Part shown: positions 35,480-48,036 of the stretch, one piece after another
Numbering within the stretch: the stretch's first letter is position 1
Layout: each line of letters begins with the position of its first letter
Assembly (NCBI GenBank): GCA_933228675.1
Contig: OW121741.1
Span: forward strand, 80,080,040 to 80,144,039
Reading direction: 5' to 3'
Source: Stomorhina lunata
Taxonomy: Eukaryota; Arthropoda; Insecta; Diptera; Rhiniidae
DNA length: 64,000 nucleotides
Notes under the pieces: generated by a model
The model's database searches: none
Told to the model about the DNA's origin: nothing
The model's input: the letters and a program-made list of their open reading frames with translations, nothing else
Made by a program: the position numbers and the translations under genes

Positions 35480-35570
35480 TTCTTATTAAGATGCTATTGA
35501 AAAATTATGGTAACTGGCTTCAATTAGTGGCTTAAATTTAAATTCATTAATTTCTACTAAATATAACAAT
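35480..35570. repeat. Right half of duplicated segment (filled site)
   Basis: Matches 23,036-23,135 (CTTATTAAGATGCTATTG, GGTAACTGGCTTCAATTAG). Confidence 0.8.
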
Positions 35571-35575
35571 GAAAA

Positions 35576-37155
35576 CAAGTAGGAGTGTTATATTCGTCTA
35601 GGTCGAATGTTATACTCCCACCATCAAATTGTGTTAAATTTAGAAACATATCTTATATATGTTTCTAAATTGTATCTACGGGGGTGCAGCTAATTTAAAA
35701 TGTGGCCCAAAGTTGTAAAAATTTGTTAAGGTTATTGGAATTGTTGGTAAAATCTTTGGACTAAATTCGGTTGCAGTAGCTTTATAGTTCAACATTTAAT
35801 AGTATCAAAGTAGTTTCCCTAGTATTTACTTTAAACTAATTTCGGTCTCACAACCGGCTATAGTTTTACATTAATAAGTTCTGAAAATACTTTTCGTTAT
35901 GCTTAATATATAGTTAAGGCAAACGCATTGATAGTAATACGACAGGTCCATATATTTTGTTCAGAGTTTCAAATACATTCATCGTATATAAAGCCTGGAC
36001 TTAGAATTGATTGATAACTATCTATTTTCGTAGGTGCAATCTTTATATACTGAATATACCGCCAAATCTGTTAAATTAAAGATATAAAAAGGGGATGTTA
36101 TATATAAGGACTATAGCCAAATGTAGACCGATTATCATAACATTTTATGTATTGGTTGGTATTTATGTCAAGCTTATTTATGCAAAATTTAGTGGCCGTA
36201 GCTGTCATAGTTTCTAATTCAATAGCTTTTAACTGGCCTTTGTTATATTTTTTTTGTTTTCAGAAGTGGTTTTTATATGAAAGCTATGGTCAGAGATAGA
36301 CCGATACCTATAAAATTTGATATATTGATCAATAGTTGCATTAAACTTATCTTTTGTAAATTCGGTCTTCAAAGCTATTACAATTGTATTCAATTTATCT
36401 GCATTAATATGATTCCCGAGGCGGAGTTATGGTGGGGCTCTAACTAAATATGAACCCATTTCACCCATTTTCACTACACAACTTTTTCAAGATATCGAAA
36501 ATAATTTGTAAAATTTTGTCTCTCTACCACTTTTCGTTAAGGCGCTATTACGCTTTGATCTTACGGACAGACGGACATAAACCTTCTTTTCATTTTGTGT
36601 TTCCGTAAGTTCTTTGTATCGGAGCTATGGTCCACTGGTGACCGATTGTTACAAAATTTTGCACACTGGCTGGCATTAACATAGGACTTCCTTGTGCTAA
36701 ATTCAGTCGCCAAAGATATTACAGTTTATCATTTATTGGCATTTAAATGTATTTATTGTAGAATTTTGGCTGTTTCCGTTAGGGTTTTGTGTGGTAGTTA
36801 TAGTTAAATGTGAACCGATTTATATGAAATTTTATGTGCTGTCTAGTGCTTATATATAGCTTCTATATACTAAATTTAATCATCATAGCTGTTATAATTT
36901 TCAAAATGTGAAAAATTTTCCAAGAATATTTGGGCCAAATTTCAGTGACGTACATCTTTACGTTAAGGTTTTATAGTGGCGGCAACTGATAGACAGACAG
37001 ACATGCGGACAAACAGACGGACATCGCTCAATTGTCTTAGAATTTTATAAAGATTTAGAATACTTATCCCTTTTGGTTATTGACCCAATATTAAAGAAAT
37101 AACAAACGGAATGACAATCTGGATAAAGCAGCCATTCTTTTTGATGGTGGGTATC
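35576..37155 (-). mobile_element. Helentron (TTCGG subfamily), 1.58 kb
   Basis: Minus orientation. The 3' end is at 35,576 (CAAGTAGGAGTGTTATATTCG on the plus strand) with a decayed hairpin. The 5' end, TACCCACCATCAAA on the minus strand, is near 37,155. It contains ACGGACAGACGGACATAAAC. Non-coding. Confidence 0.65.
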
Positions 37156-38131
37156 TAAATGGGATGTTATATATGTAAGAACTATAACCAAATGTTGACC
37201 GATTGTCACAAAATTTTATATACAAATAATGTAATGCTTATTTTAAATTTAGTGTCCATAGCTATCAGAGTTTATAATTTTAAAGCTTTTAGCTGGCGTT
37301 TTAGTGGTTTCCGTTATTATATGAAAACTATGGACCGATTCCTATAAAATTTGATATACTCACCAATAGTTGCAGACAATGAGCTGCATCCGATTCTATT
37401 TTTGGACTCATTGAAAGGGACCTACGCTTTAGCGCCGTCTCCGAACGGCAAATTCATTAGTTAGAGAAGTTTTACATAGCCTAATACTCAATAACCAGTG
37501 GTTAGCTGAGTTAAGAGGTAAATTGCCGCTTTTTTTAAAATTGATTTTTTTCAAGTGGGTGTGGCCGGGGATCGAACTTGGGACCTATGGTATGTTAGGC
37601 GGATGACTAACCTGCAATACCACGACGGTTCAAAAACTTCTCTGTTATAAATTTAGACCTCATATCTATTACAATTGTATTCAACTTATCAGCATTAATG
37701 TGATTCGCGGTTCGGGGTTATATGGGAACCGATTTCGCCCATTTCAGAAAGTCTTTTAAATGTGAGCTTTGGTTATCGTGATTTCAACAGACAGGCGGAA
37801 AGACATACACAGACGGATGGGGAGATTTAGAATATATTTGTGGCTTGGTGCTAAAAGAGCCAATGTCAAAAATATAATTTAAAAAAAATTTGATTAATTT
37901 GATATTAATTCATAATAACATTGCCCAGAAATGTCCTTATAAAGATTAGCTGTTAGATCCAAATAAAAAAGGATAAAGATGTAAATCTAACGCAATGCTT
38001 AGCTCAAAAGAGAACAAATTGACGTTGGCCCTTTTAGCAAGCCACATATATATTTCTTTCGGTTTTTGAGCCAATATTACAAACGGAAAGACAATATCTT
38101 AAAACCCCCCATTTTTTTTGATAGTGGGTAT
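37156..38131 (-). mobile_element. Helentron 5' part with nested SINE
   Basis: A second minus copy follows without a gap. Its 5' end (TACCCACTATCAAA) is near 38,131 and its 3' part is missing. A SINE at 37,376-37,634 interrupts the run AATAGTTGCA...AAACTTCTCT that is continuous at 33,190-33,210. Confidence 0.6.
37376..37634 (-). mobile_element. tRNA-derived SINE, copy 3 (3'-shortened)
   Basis: Shares the head (GGTTAGTCATCCGCCTAACAT, B-box AAGTTCGATCCCC) and most of the body. It ends at GAGCTCATTGTC-type text without the ACCCCTTGTTCC part and the AT tail. No target duplication longer than two bases is visible, so the end was lost at or after insertion. Confidence 0.7.
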
Positions 38132-38239
38132 ATAAAGATCATTGATAATCGAGACAAGATAAATTTTGTTAAATATTTTTCGACGATGTTGGTGCAATTT
38201 TTAAAATTTCGATTAAGACCTTGTGATGCGGTTTATTTA

Positions 38240-38500
38240 CGCTCCTTCACCATATGTGGTAAGGGTGTTATAATTGTTTTATGATGTATGTAACGCATAG
38301 ATGTATTCGATCTTATCTATTGATTAAGAGTCACTTTCTAGATCGATTTAAGAATTTATGTTCATCGGGAAGGATGACTGGATATCATTAAAATTTGTAT
38401 ATAATCATAAAAATTAACCCCATATTTGGCATCAGTAATGTAGGATATCCTAACGTTGGGCTTGGCAGTCTTTAAAACTTTGTTACTTACTTTTAATTAC
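38240..38500 (+). mobile_element. Degenerate Helentron (GTCGG subfamily)
   Basis: Contains TTCACCATATGTGGTAAGGG, GATGTATGTAACGCATAGA (as at 27,267) and a weakened 3' end GTTGGGCTTGGCAGTC...TTGTTACTTAC. Internally deleted. Confidence 0.5.
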
Positions 38501-38828
38501 TTTTATATTTATAACAATTGTTTGACTAAATGTTGAAAAAACTACAAAAGCAAATGAATTTTATTTGTTTAATTATAAAAATGTTAAATAAATTAATCCA
38601 GAGCAATGCCAACATGATGATAACTTACATTTGCTTCCACTCAAACGATTATTTGTAATTATTTAATTTGATTTTTATTTTTTTTTTTTTAATTAAAATC
38701 AACAATAAAACTTTTTTATTGTATTGTAACTTTTATAAGGATAAATAAATATTGAAATAAATATTGCTGTAATTATCACATAATTCTATATATGTTTGTA
38801 ACATTAAATTATTAAGTTTAAAAAATTT
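38501..38828. other. A+T-rich spacer
   Basis: No gene or shared repeat is seen before the satellite. Confidence 0.4.
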
Positions 38829-40955
38829 ATTATGTTTTTTAGGAAATTTTTCAAAAATTTCCTATTTAAAAATTTCGTATTTTTATAGGAAATTTTTCAA
38901 AAATTTCTTATTTTTATATTAAATTTTTATATAAAATTTTTCAAAAATTTCTAATTTTTATAGGAAATTTTTCAAAAATTTCTTATTTTTATAGGAAATT
39001 TTTCAAAAATTTTTTATTTTTATATTAAATTTTTCAAAAATTTTGTATTTTTATAGAAAATTTTTCAAAAATTTTTTATTTTTATATTAAATTTTTCAAA
39101 AATTTTGTATTTTTATAGAAAATTTTTCAAAAATTTTGTATTTTTATAGAAAATTTTTCAAAAATTTCTAATTTTTATAGGAAATTTTTCAAAAATTTCT
39201 TATTTTTATAGGAAATTTTTCAAAAATTTCTTATTTTTATAGGAAGTTTTTCAAAAATTTTATTTTTATTTTTATAGGAAGTTTTTGAAAAATTTATTAA
39301 TTTTAAGGAAGCTTTTCAAAAATTTCTTATTTTTTATAGAAAATTTTTCAAAAATTTCAATAAAAACTTTTCAATAAATTTCTTATTTTTTTTTTATTTT
39401 TTTATTTTTATAGAATTTTTTTTTTAATTTTTTATTTTTATAGGAAATTTTTAAAAAAATTTTCATTTTTATAGAAAATTTTTCAAAAATTTCTTAATTT
39501 TATAGGAAATTTTTCAAAAATTTCTTATTTTTATAGGAAATTTTTCAAAAATTTCTTACTTTTAAGGAAACTTTTTAAAAATTTCTTGTTTTTATAAGAA
39601 AGTTTTTAAAAATTTCTTATATTTTATAGGAAATTTTTAAAAAATTTTTTATTTTTATAGAAACTTTTTCAAAAATTTATTATTTTTATTGGAAGTTTTT
39701 CAAAAATTTCTTATTTTTGTAGGAAATTTTTCAAAAATTTCTTATTTTTATAAGAAATTTTTTAAAAATTTCTTATTTTTATAGGAAATTTTTCAATTTT
39801 TTTATTTTTATAGGAAATTTTTCAAAAATTTCTTATTTATATAGAAAATTTTTCACAAATTTCTTGTTTTTATAGGAAATTTTTCAAAAATTTCTTATTT
39901 TTATAGGAAATTTTTCAAAAATTTCTTATTTTTATAGGAAATTTTTCAAAAATTTCTTATTTTAATAGGAAATTTTTCAAAATTTTTTGTATTTTTAAAG
40001 AAAATTTTTCAATAATTTCTTATTTGTATAGGATATTTTTCAACATTTTTTATTTTTATAGGAAATTTTTAAAAAATTTCTTGTTTTTAAGAAAACTTTT
40101 CAAAAATTTCTTATTTTTATAGAAAATTTTTCAAAAATATCTTATTTTTACAGGAAATTTTTCAATAATTTCTTATTTTTATAGGAAATTTTTCAAAAAT
40201 TTCTTATTTTTATAGGAAATTTCTCAAAAATTTCTTATTGTTATAGGAAATTTTTCAAAAATGTATTATTTTTATAGGAAATTTTTGAAAAATTTATAAT
40301 TTTTATAGGAAATTTTTCAAAAATGTATTAAATTTTTCAAAAATTATTATTCGTATAGGAAATTTTTCATAGTTTATTATTTTTATAGGAAATTTTTCAA
40401 AATTTTATTATTTTTTATGAAGTTTTTTTTTTAAACTTTTTATTTTGATAAGAAATTTTTTAAAAATTCCTAATTTTTAGAGGAAATTTTTCAAAAATTT
40501 ATTTTTTTTTTATAGAAATTTTTTCCAAAATTTCTTATTTTTACTCGTATAGGAAATTTTTCAAAAATTTCCTATTTTTTGAGGAAATTTTTCAAAAATT
40601 TCTTATTTTTGTAGAAAATTTTTCAAAAAATTATTATTTTTATAGAAAATTTTTCAGAGATTTCTTATTTTAATAGGAAATTTTTCAAAAATTTATTATT
40701 TTTATAAAAATTTTTCAAAAATTTACATTTTTTAAAAATTTCTTAGTTTTATAGAAAATTTTTTAAATATTTCTTATTTTTATAAGAAATTTTACAAATA
40801 TTTCCTATTTTTATAGGAAATTTTTTAAAAATTTCTTATTTTTATAGGAATTTTTTCAAAAAATTCTTATTTTTATTCAAGAATTTTTTATTTTTTTATA
40901 GGAAATTTTTCAAAATTTTTTTATTTTTATAGAAAATTTTTCAAAATTTGTTTAA
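38829..40955. repeat. 31-bp A+T-rich satellite A, first array (~68 diverged units)
   Basis: The unit is roughly GGAAATTTTTCAAAAATTTC followed by TTATTTTTATA. Units differ by substitutions and small indels and some are truncated, so this is an older array than its relative at 61.2 kb. No ORF longer than a few units. Confidence 0.92.
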
Positions 40956-41984
40956 TTTTTATTTTAATAATCTTCTTTTACAAATTGAAGCTTTTTAAGT
41001 ATATGTACCTAATTTATGGTCAAATTTGGTAACCTTTACTTATCGGGATGAAAACTGTACATACCCCCTTTCAAAGATTATATTAAGAAATTCAATTTTA
41101 GCTGCTTAAAAGTTGTAAATATTAGGGTGGGTCGACTTTTTCACTTTAAGCTCTAATTAACTTCATTAAGAAATTGAATTTTTGATTTTGTTAAAAATTA
41201 TTTTAATCTTGACTTAAATGACCCTACTGTAACAATATTTTTTGTAAAAACAAAGGTTTAGTAGTTTCCCTAAATTTGAAATCAATAATATTTGTTATAC
41301 GAGGTCACTGTTAGAAATTGATCAGAGCAAAAATTTAAAAAAACGACCCACCTTAATATTCATCTTTGCGCATATTTTTAAAATTATGTCTTTCATTGTC
41401 ATAAATATTTTTCTTATTTACCCCCAAAAACAACATGAAAATTACAAAATTTATTTTGGTCTTAAACAAATACATCTAAGTAATTCTTAAGGTGATTATA
41501 AGACAAATTAAAACCGTAATTTAACCAAATAAAATGAGATTATAAATAATATTTATATACCTCTAAATTTGTAGAGGCCATGAAAAACAAAACGAATAAC
41601 TAACAAAACAATTATGTCCACAAAGGATTTAAAGGGATATAAAAAATGACAACCGGATGTTTTTTGTTCAGTTAAACAAAAATTCATTTTATTTCGTTGT
41701 TACTTAAAAGCTTTGAGTACAAACGAAATAAAGTTTAATTAGTTTTAATGGTCTAATAAGAAATGTTTTACATTTGAAGCTGCGGGAAACACTGAGAGAA
41801 AAATTGAGGTGAAAGTAAAGTAATTAAAAGATAGTCAAAAGTGTCTTAAATTTAATACTTTAAAAGAAATAGGAAATATTCTTTTAATAGCTAGTTTTAA
41901 ACCTAATCGATAAATCTTAAACCTTGAGCACATTCTTGGTACTTTTGCGGTAATGGTGTCCAAATAGGAACACGGGATAAAATG
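40956..41984. other. A+T-rich spacer containing a small TIR element
   Basis: The spacer between two satellites. Apart from the element at 41,124-41,352, nothing is recognisable. Confidence 0.4.
41124..41352. mobile_element. 229-bp MITE (AGGGTGGGTCG termini)
   Basis: AGGGTGGGTCG and CGACCCACCT bound 229 bp, with AATATT-like A+T-rich flanks. A TTAA is present at the right edge only, so the target duplication is undecided. No ORF. Confidence 0.5.
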
Positions 41985-42912
41985 TTTTTGTAACAAAAAT
42001 TTTTCTATAGAAAAAATTTTTGTAACAAAAATTTTTCTATAGAAAAAATTTTTGTAACAAAAATTTTTCTATAGAAAAAATTTTTGTAACAAAAATTTTT
42101 CTATAGAAAAAATTTTTGTAACAAAAATTTTTCTATAGAAAAAATTTTTGTAACAAAAATTTTTCTATAGAAAAAATTTTTGTAACAAAAATTTTTCTAT
42201 AGAAAAAATTTTTGTAACAAAAATTTTTCTATAGAAAAAATTTTTGTAACAAAAATTTTTCTATAGAAAAAATTTTTGTAACAAAAATTTTTCTATAGAA
42301 AAAATTTTTGTAACAAAAATTTTTCTATAGAAAAAATTTTTGTAACAAAAATTTTTCTATAGAAAAAATTTTTGTAACAAAAATTTTTCTATAGAAAAAA
42401 TTTTTGTAACAAAAATTTTTCTATAGAAAAAATTTTTGTAACAAAAATTTTTCTATAGAAAAAATTTTTGTAACAAAAATTTTTCTATAGAAAAAATTTT
42501 TGTAACAAAAATTTTTCTATAGAAAAAATTTTTGTAACAAAAGTTTTTCTATAGAAAAAATTTTTGTAACAAAAATTTTTCTATAGAAAAAATTTTTGTA
42601 ACAAAAATTTTTCTATAGAAAAAATTTTTGTAACAAAAATTTTTCTATAGAAAAAATTTTTGTAACAAAAATTTTTCTATAGAAAAAATTTTTGTAACAA
42701 AAATTTTTCTATAGAAAAAATTTTTGTAACAAAAATTTTTCTATAGAAAAAATTTTTGTAACAAAAATTTATAACGAAAATTGTTCTATAGAAAAAATTT
42801 TTATAACGAAAATTGTTCTATAGAAAAAATTTTTATAACGAAAATTTTTCTATAGAAAAAATTTTTGTAACAAAAATTTTTCTATAGAAAAAATTTTTGT
42901 AACAAAATTTTA
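41985..42912. repeat. 32-bp satellite B (~29 units)
   Basis: The unit is AACAAAAATTTTTCTATAG followed by AAAAAATTTTTGT. About 24 units up to 42,769 are nearly identical (one A-to-G change near 42,542). The last few carry ATAACGAAAATTG variants, so divergence is concentrated at the right edge. Each unit holds the palindrome TTTTTCTATAGAAAAA. It ends in Helentron sequence. Confidence 0.95.
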
Positions 42913-44060
42913 TAAAGAAAAAACTTACGGAAACACAAAAGTACAAAAAGAAAAGGGGGTTTATGTCCGTCTGTCCGTCAGATAAAAGCGATAGCTCCTT
43001 AACTACATGAGCTAGAGCGACAAAATTTTTCAACAGTATTTTTGATATGTTATAGAAGTTGTGTACTAAAAACGGGCAAAATCGGTTCACATTTAGTTAG
43101 AGCTCACATATAACCCCGTTCCGGGAAACACATTATGTTGATAAATTGAATACAATTGTAATAGCTATGACGACTAAATTTAGAGTAGAAAAGTTTTATG
43201 CAACTATTGGTCAGTATATTAAATTTTATAGGAATCGTTTAATATTCTATTCTGTTCTAAGTTTATTAGTCATAGATTTTACAATTTTATTAAATTTATC
43301 AGCATAAATGTGATTCCCGGGACAGGGTTATATGCGAGCTCTAACTAAATGTGAATCGATTTTAGCCATTTTCAGCGCACAATTTCTATAACATATAGAA
43401 AGTACTTTTGCTAAATTTTGTCTGTCTTGCTCTTGTAGTTAAGGAGCTATCGCACTTTTCTCTGACGGAAAGACGGACATAATCTCCCTTTCTTTTCGTA
43501 TTTTTGTGTTTCCGTAAGTTTTTTTATATGGGAGTTATGGTCAAATGGTGACCACTTGTGACAAAATTGCACACTGGTCGGCATTGACATAAGACCTCCT
43601 CGTGCTAAATTTAGTGGTTATATCTGTTACAGTTTTAGATTTAATGGCATTTAAATCTATTTTAGGTGAAATTTTGGCTGTTTCCGTAAGTTTTTTGTAT
43701 GGGAGCTATGACTAAATGTTAACCGATTTTGATGAATTTGTCATAATAATTTATTATTTATTAGCAAATAAGCGATTAGCGTAGGCGAGGTTATATGGGA
43801 GCTATGGTCAAATGTCAACCGATTTTGCCCAATTTCAATACCAAAATTTTCTCAGAGATAAAGAATGGCGTTATCGTGATTTCAACAAACAGACAGACAC
43901 ACACACACAGAGATAGACAGACAGACATCGCTCAATCGTCTTAGAATTTCATAAGGATTCAGAATATATATCGTTTTTGTTTTTTGAGCCAATATTATAG
44001 AAATTACAAACGGAATGACAATCTCAATATACCCCCCATTCTCTTTGATGGTGGGTATAA
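42913..44060. mobile_element. Two Helentron fragments in inverted arrangement
   Basis: 42,913-43,250 matches 32,930-33,260 in plus orientation. From about 43,255 the text switches to minus orientation and runs to a 5' end (TTATACCCACCATC on the minus strand) at 44,060. It includes a (CA)n/GACAGACAGA stretch near 43,890-43,925. Neither 3' terminus is present. Confidence 0.6.
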
Positions 44061-44210
44061 AAAGTGTAAAATGTACCATCTTTCCTTAAATTGACCTCAG
44101 ACTAATGTATGGCATAATCCCTTTTAAGCACTTATTTATTCCCTTTTTTGTCTGAAAATAAAATACGAGTATTAATTCACATACGGAAATTAATTGTGAG
44201 GGTTAACTAT

Positions 44211-44938
44211 CAGAGTGTGCAAACAAACGAAACCAAACATTTGAATTTGTTTTATTTCTGTCTTTGCAGAGTATAAAACAGAAACAAAATACAAATAATG
44301 ATAATAAAGTTGACAAAATGATTTGTTTTTTTATTTGTACACGAACAAAACACGAATGCTATTTAAACTTACTCTGCTAGAAACAAAGAGAGCAAAACCG
44401 AAAAACTCAGAACAAAACCGTTTCGCAAACATTTGCTGAGTGATTTGATCTTTTTTTATTTAATAGCGTATAGCAGTAGAAATCAGAAAGAGAAACAAAT
44501 TTTTGTTTCTAGAAAAATTTACATATTGAAATGAGGTAAACTGTAAATTTTGTTGCTATAAATTGGGTTTTGATTTTGTTTCTTGTATTTTTCTTATTGT
44601 CTTTTCTTAAACAAAGCAAACTTCGTTAACGTCCAACTGAATGTTTTTGATACTCATTTTCACGAGTTTCTTTAATGATCGTGATATTTACCTTAGGATA
44701 ATATAAAACGAATCATTCGCAAACATTTCTGAGAATGTTTTGTACTTAAATGTGCGATTGGTATGCTAAACTGAAGCAAAGAAGATGAGCACAAAGAATA
44801 TTGTTTGTTTTTTTGCTCTTTGATTTTCAAATGAATTTGTTTTGTTTAGTTCATGAAACAAAACGATTGAAGTAAAGCTGAATCTGTCTTTACATTCTAC
44901 GAATGTTTGCAAAGGGTTTCGTTTGTTTGCACACTCTG
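44211..44938. mobile_element. 728-bp hAT MITE (CAGAGTGTGCAAAC), 8-bp TSD, copy 1
   Basis: Bounded by CAGAGTGTGCAAACAAACG and its complement and flanked by TTAACTAT (44,203-44,210 and 44,939-44,946), which fits the hAT target pattern nTnnnnAn. Internal repeats include TCGCAAACATTT. There is no transposase ORF. It is almost identical to 47,303-48,036. Confidence 0.88.
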
Positions 44939-44946
44939 TTAACTAT

Positions 44947-45504
44947 TAAAAACGTATTTAATTAAACACCGAGTAAATATTTATTTGACAAAACATTTAA
45001 AAGTAATTAATTAACAAAATGAAAATGAAAAGTTTTAATCAAATAAAATTACTTAAAACAAATATCAAAGTAATTATGTACAATTAAATTTACTTAGTAC
45101 ATATGAGAAATTAATTAGTTTCATTACTAGGTCATCTTATATGGGAATATAAAAGCTAGAGTCAATTGCAATTTCATTTAAATAATATAATTTAATTAAA
45201 ACAAGTTAAAAAAGAGCTTCCCAATTATAATTTTTATTGAACAATTTATAATTTTTTCTACTTATAGTTTAATTAAATTAACTTTCATAAAATTGTGTTA
45301 TATGACCATAAAGAGAATCTAACTTTTACAATTTATAACAAATTTGTTTAAAATTTTTCATTCTTTCATCATCATATGATAAAGCAAATTTTGCTGTATA
45401 AAAAATGTCCAACTGCACATTGAAATAGCGTTTTGAAAATCCAATTAAATAATTGTACAAGAAATCTTCAACAGGTAATTTTTCACAGCAAAATAATTTT
45501 TATG
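44947..45504. other. A+T-rich spacer
   Basis: Nothing recognisable between the hAT MITE and the next Helentron. Confidence 0.4.
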
Positions 45505-46469
45505 TTATACCCACCATCAAAAATAATAGGGTATATTGAAGTCGTCATTGCGTTGGTAATTTCAAAAATACTTGCTTAAAACGAAAAATGCCAAAAAAAA
45601 AAACTTTACCCATTATGTGTATTTCAAACTGTATCCATATGGATACATATTTTGGTTTTGATAAAGAAAAATTATAGAATGCAACTAATAGCTTTACAGG
45701 CTGACGACTCATCATCGCCCAGCCAAATCGATTAAAACAAAAAAACGTACCCCAAATGTGTAGTTTGAACTGAATCCATATCGCACTTGTTCAACAAGAG
45801 GGTATTAACTCAAAATTTTTAAATTTTCACTTTTTTTAAAAAATTTATGTCTACCCACTGTAAAAATCTGACATCATTCTCACTATAATTTCACCAAAAA
45901 AACTACAGTTTTACCCCTCTTCCTTATATGAAAGTAGTAGTAAAATAAAATAGTTTTTTGACTCTACTGAAAATTTAAAAATTTTGAGTTAGTACCCTCT
46001 TGTTGATCAAGTGCGATATGGATACATATTTCGGTTATTCTAAATAAAAATCCTGGGCCCTATTTCACTAAGCTACAAGTTTACAATTACAAGTGTTTTT
46101 GCCTGTAAAATTGTAAACTTGTAAATAATTGAGTTTCAATAAAATACAATTACAAGTTTGTAGCTACAAGTGATTTTTACAATTCACAAGTTTACAAGTC
46201 ATACTTCTACAAGTACTTCTTCACTAATCTTAATTTGTACTTGTACACTTGTAGAAAAAAAGCATAGGGTCGACGAAGACTCTCAAAAAAATTTTACAAT
46301 TTACAAGTGAATGATAAATTGAATTCAAATTAGGTTTTTAACAACTTTTTTTATAAAAATTAGGTAAAATCAACACAAAATCAGATCAATATTAATTTCC
46401 ATTTATTTATTTTGTTTGTTTTTAATTATGTAGTCTATTACTTAGTGTACCATGACAAATTTCGTGTAC

Positions 46470-46728
46470 TTTGACGAATTTTAATAGCCATGGTCATACT
46501 AATAAAAGAATTGTCTGTGTCAAATTTAATGAAATTATCTTGAGAATCGCGATCTGTACATTGATTACAAAGTTTACATGGGGGTTCAGCCATCCGTCCA
46601 GCCAAATGGACGAACGGACATCGTTAAATCGACTCAGGATGTAATACTAAGTCTATTGGTATACTAAAAGGTTGTCTAAGACCGTTACATACATCAGTCC
46701 AAACTTATAAAACCCTTTCCACCTATAG
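46470..46728 (-). mobile_element. Helentron 5' fragment nested in TIR element
   Basis: Minus orientation. Contains CAGCCATCCGTCCAGCC, GACTCAGGATGTAATACTAAG and the 5' terminal AACCCTTTCCACCTATAGGG, as in the copies near 27 kb. Confidence 0.6.
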
Positions 46729-47302
46729 GGAGATCAATGATGTTCTTTACTCTAGGATATCTCAAAAATCATTTTATTTTCTTTATCATTCTCTCAAATG
46801 TGGATAATAGTGTAGACAAAAAAATGAGCCCATGGTGGATCGGAAAACAAAAAACTCATAATATTTCAGTACAAATTTTTTTAATTAAAAGAACATAATA
46901 CAACAGGACATATGCTAAAATATGAGCATACGAGTAGTCTTATAAAAATCTGATAACCATATCAAAAGCTTCAGGCATATAAAGTGGGTATGTTTCGAAA
47001 ATAAATCTTAAAAAAAAGAACTTTGAGCCGCCATAAAATCTCAACCAAAGCGAAATTAATAACTTTGAAGAAGTGTAAAATTGTCTAGGCCAGGGGAATT
47101 GTAGATATATGGTTCAGTGCGAGTTCAATATTTTACATTTGACTCCATATACTGATTTATCAAAATAATTTATTTTATTATAATCATAGAAATTATAATA
47201 TTAGAAATTGTAATTGTACAAATTGTACAATAGTTTACAAGTCCAAAAAGCTACAATTGTTGTGAAAATTTTAATGAAACACAATTGAACAGCACTTGTA
47301 AG

Positions 47303-48036
47303 CAGAGTGTGCAAACAAATGAAACCAAACATTTGAATTTGTTTTATTTCTATCTTTGCAGAGTATAAAACAGAAACAAAATACAAATAATGATAATAAA
47401 GTTGACAAAATGATTTGTTTTTTTATTTGTACACGAACAAAACACGAATGCTATTTAAACTTACTCTGCTAGAAAGAAAAACAAAGAGAGCAAAACCGAA
47501 AAACTCAGAACAAAACCGTTTCGCAAACATTTGCTGAGTGATTTGATCTTTTATTATTTGATAGCGTATAGCAGTAGAAATCAGAAAGAGAAACAAATTT
47601 TTATTTCTAGAAAAATTTACACATTGAAATGAGGTAAACTGTAAATTTTGTTGCTATAAATTGGGTTTTGATTTTGTTTCTTGTATTTTTCTTATTGTCT
47701 TTTCTTAAACAAAGCAAACTTCGTTAACGTCCAACTGAATGTTTTTGATACTCATTTTCACGAGTTTCTTTAATGATCGTGATATTTACCTTAGGATAAT
47801 ATAAAACGAATCATTCGCAAACATTTCTGAGGATGTTTTGTACTTAAATGTACGATTGGTATGGTAAACTGAAGCAAAGAAGATGAGCACAAAGAATATT
47901 GTTTGTTTTTTTGCTCTTTGATTTTCAAATGAATTTGTTTTGTTTAGTTCATGAAACAAAACGATTGAAGTAAAGCTGAATCTGTCTTTACATTCTACGA
48001 ATGTTTGCAAAGGGTTTCGTTTGTTTGCACACTCTG
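47303..48036. mobile_element. 734-bp hAT MITE (CAGAGTGTGCAAAC), 8-bp TSD, copy 2
   Basis: Flanked by CTTGTAAG (47,295-47,302 and 48,037-48,044), matching nTnnnnAn. It differs from copy 1 by a 6-bp insertion (GAAAAA) near 47,477 and a few substitutions, so both moved recently from a common source. It landed inside an ACTTGTAA motif of the host TIR element. Confidence 0.9.

Noticed and set aside
42833..43090. 85-codon minus-strand frame ending in repeated KIFVTKIFS-like text
   Set aside because: It is satellite B translated and then Helentron sequence, so an artefact of the 32-bp repeat.
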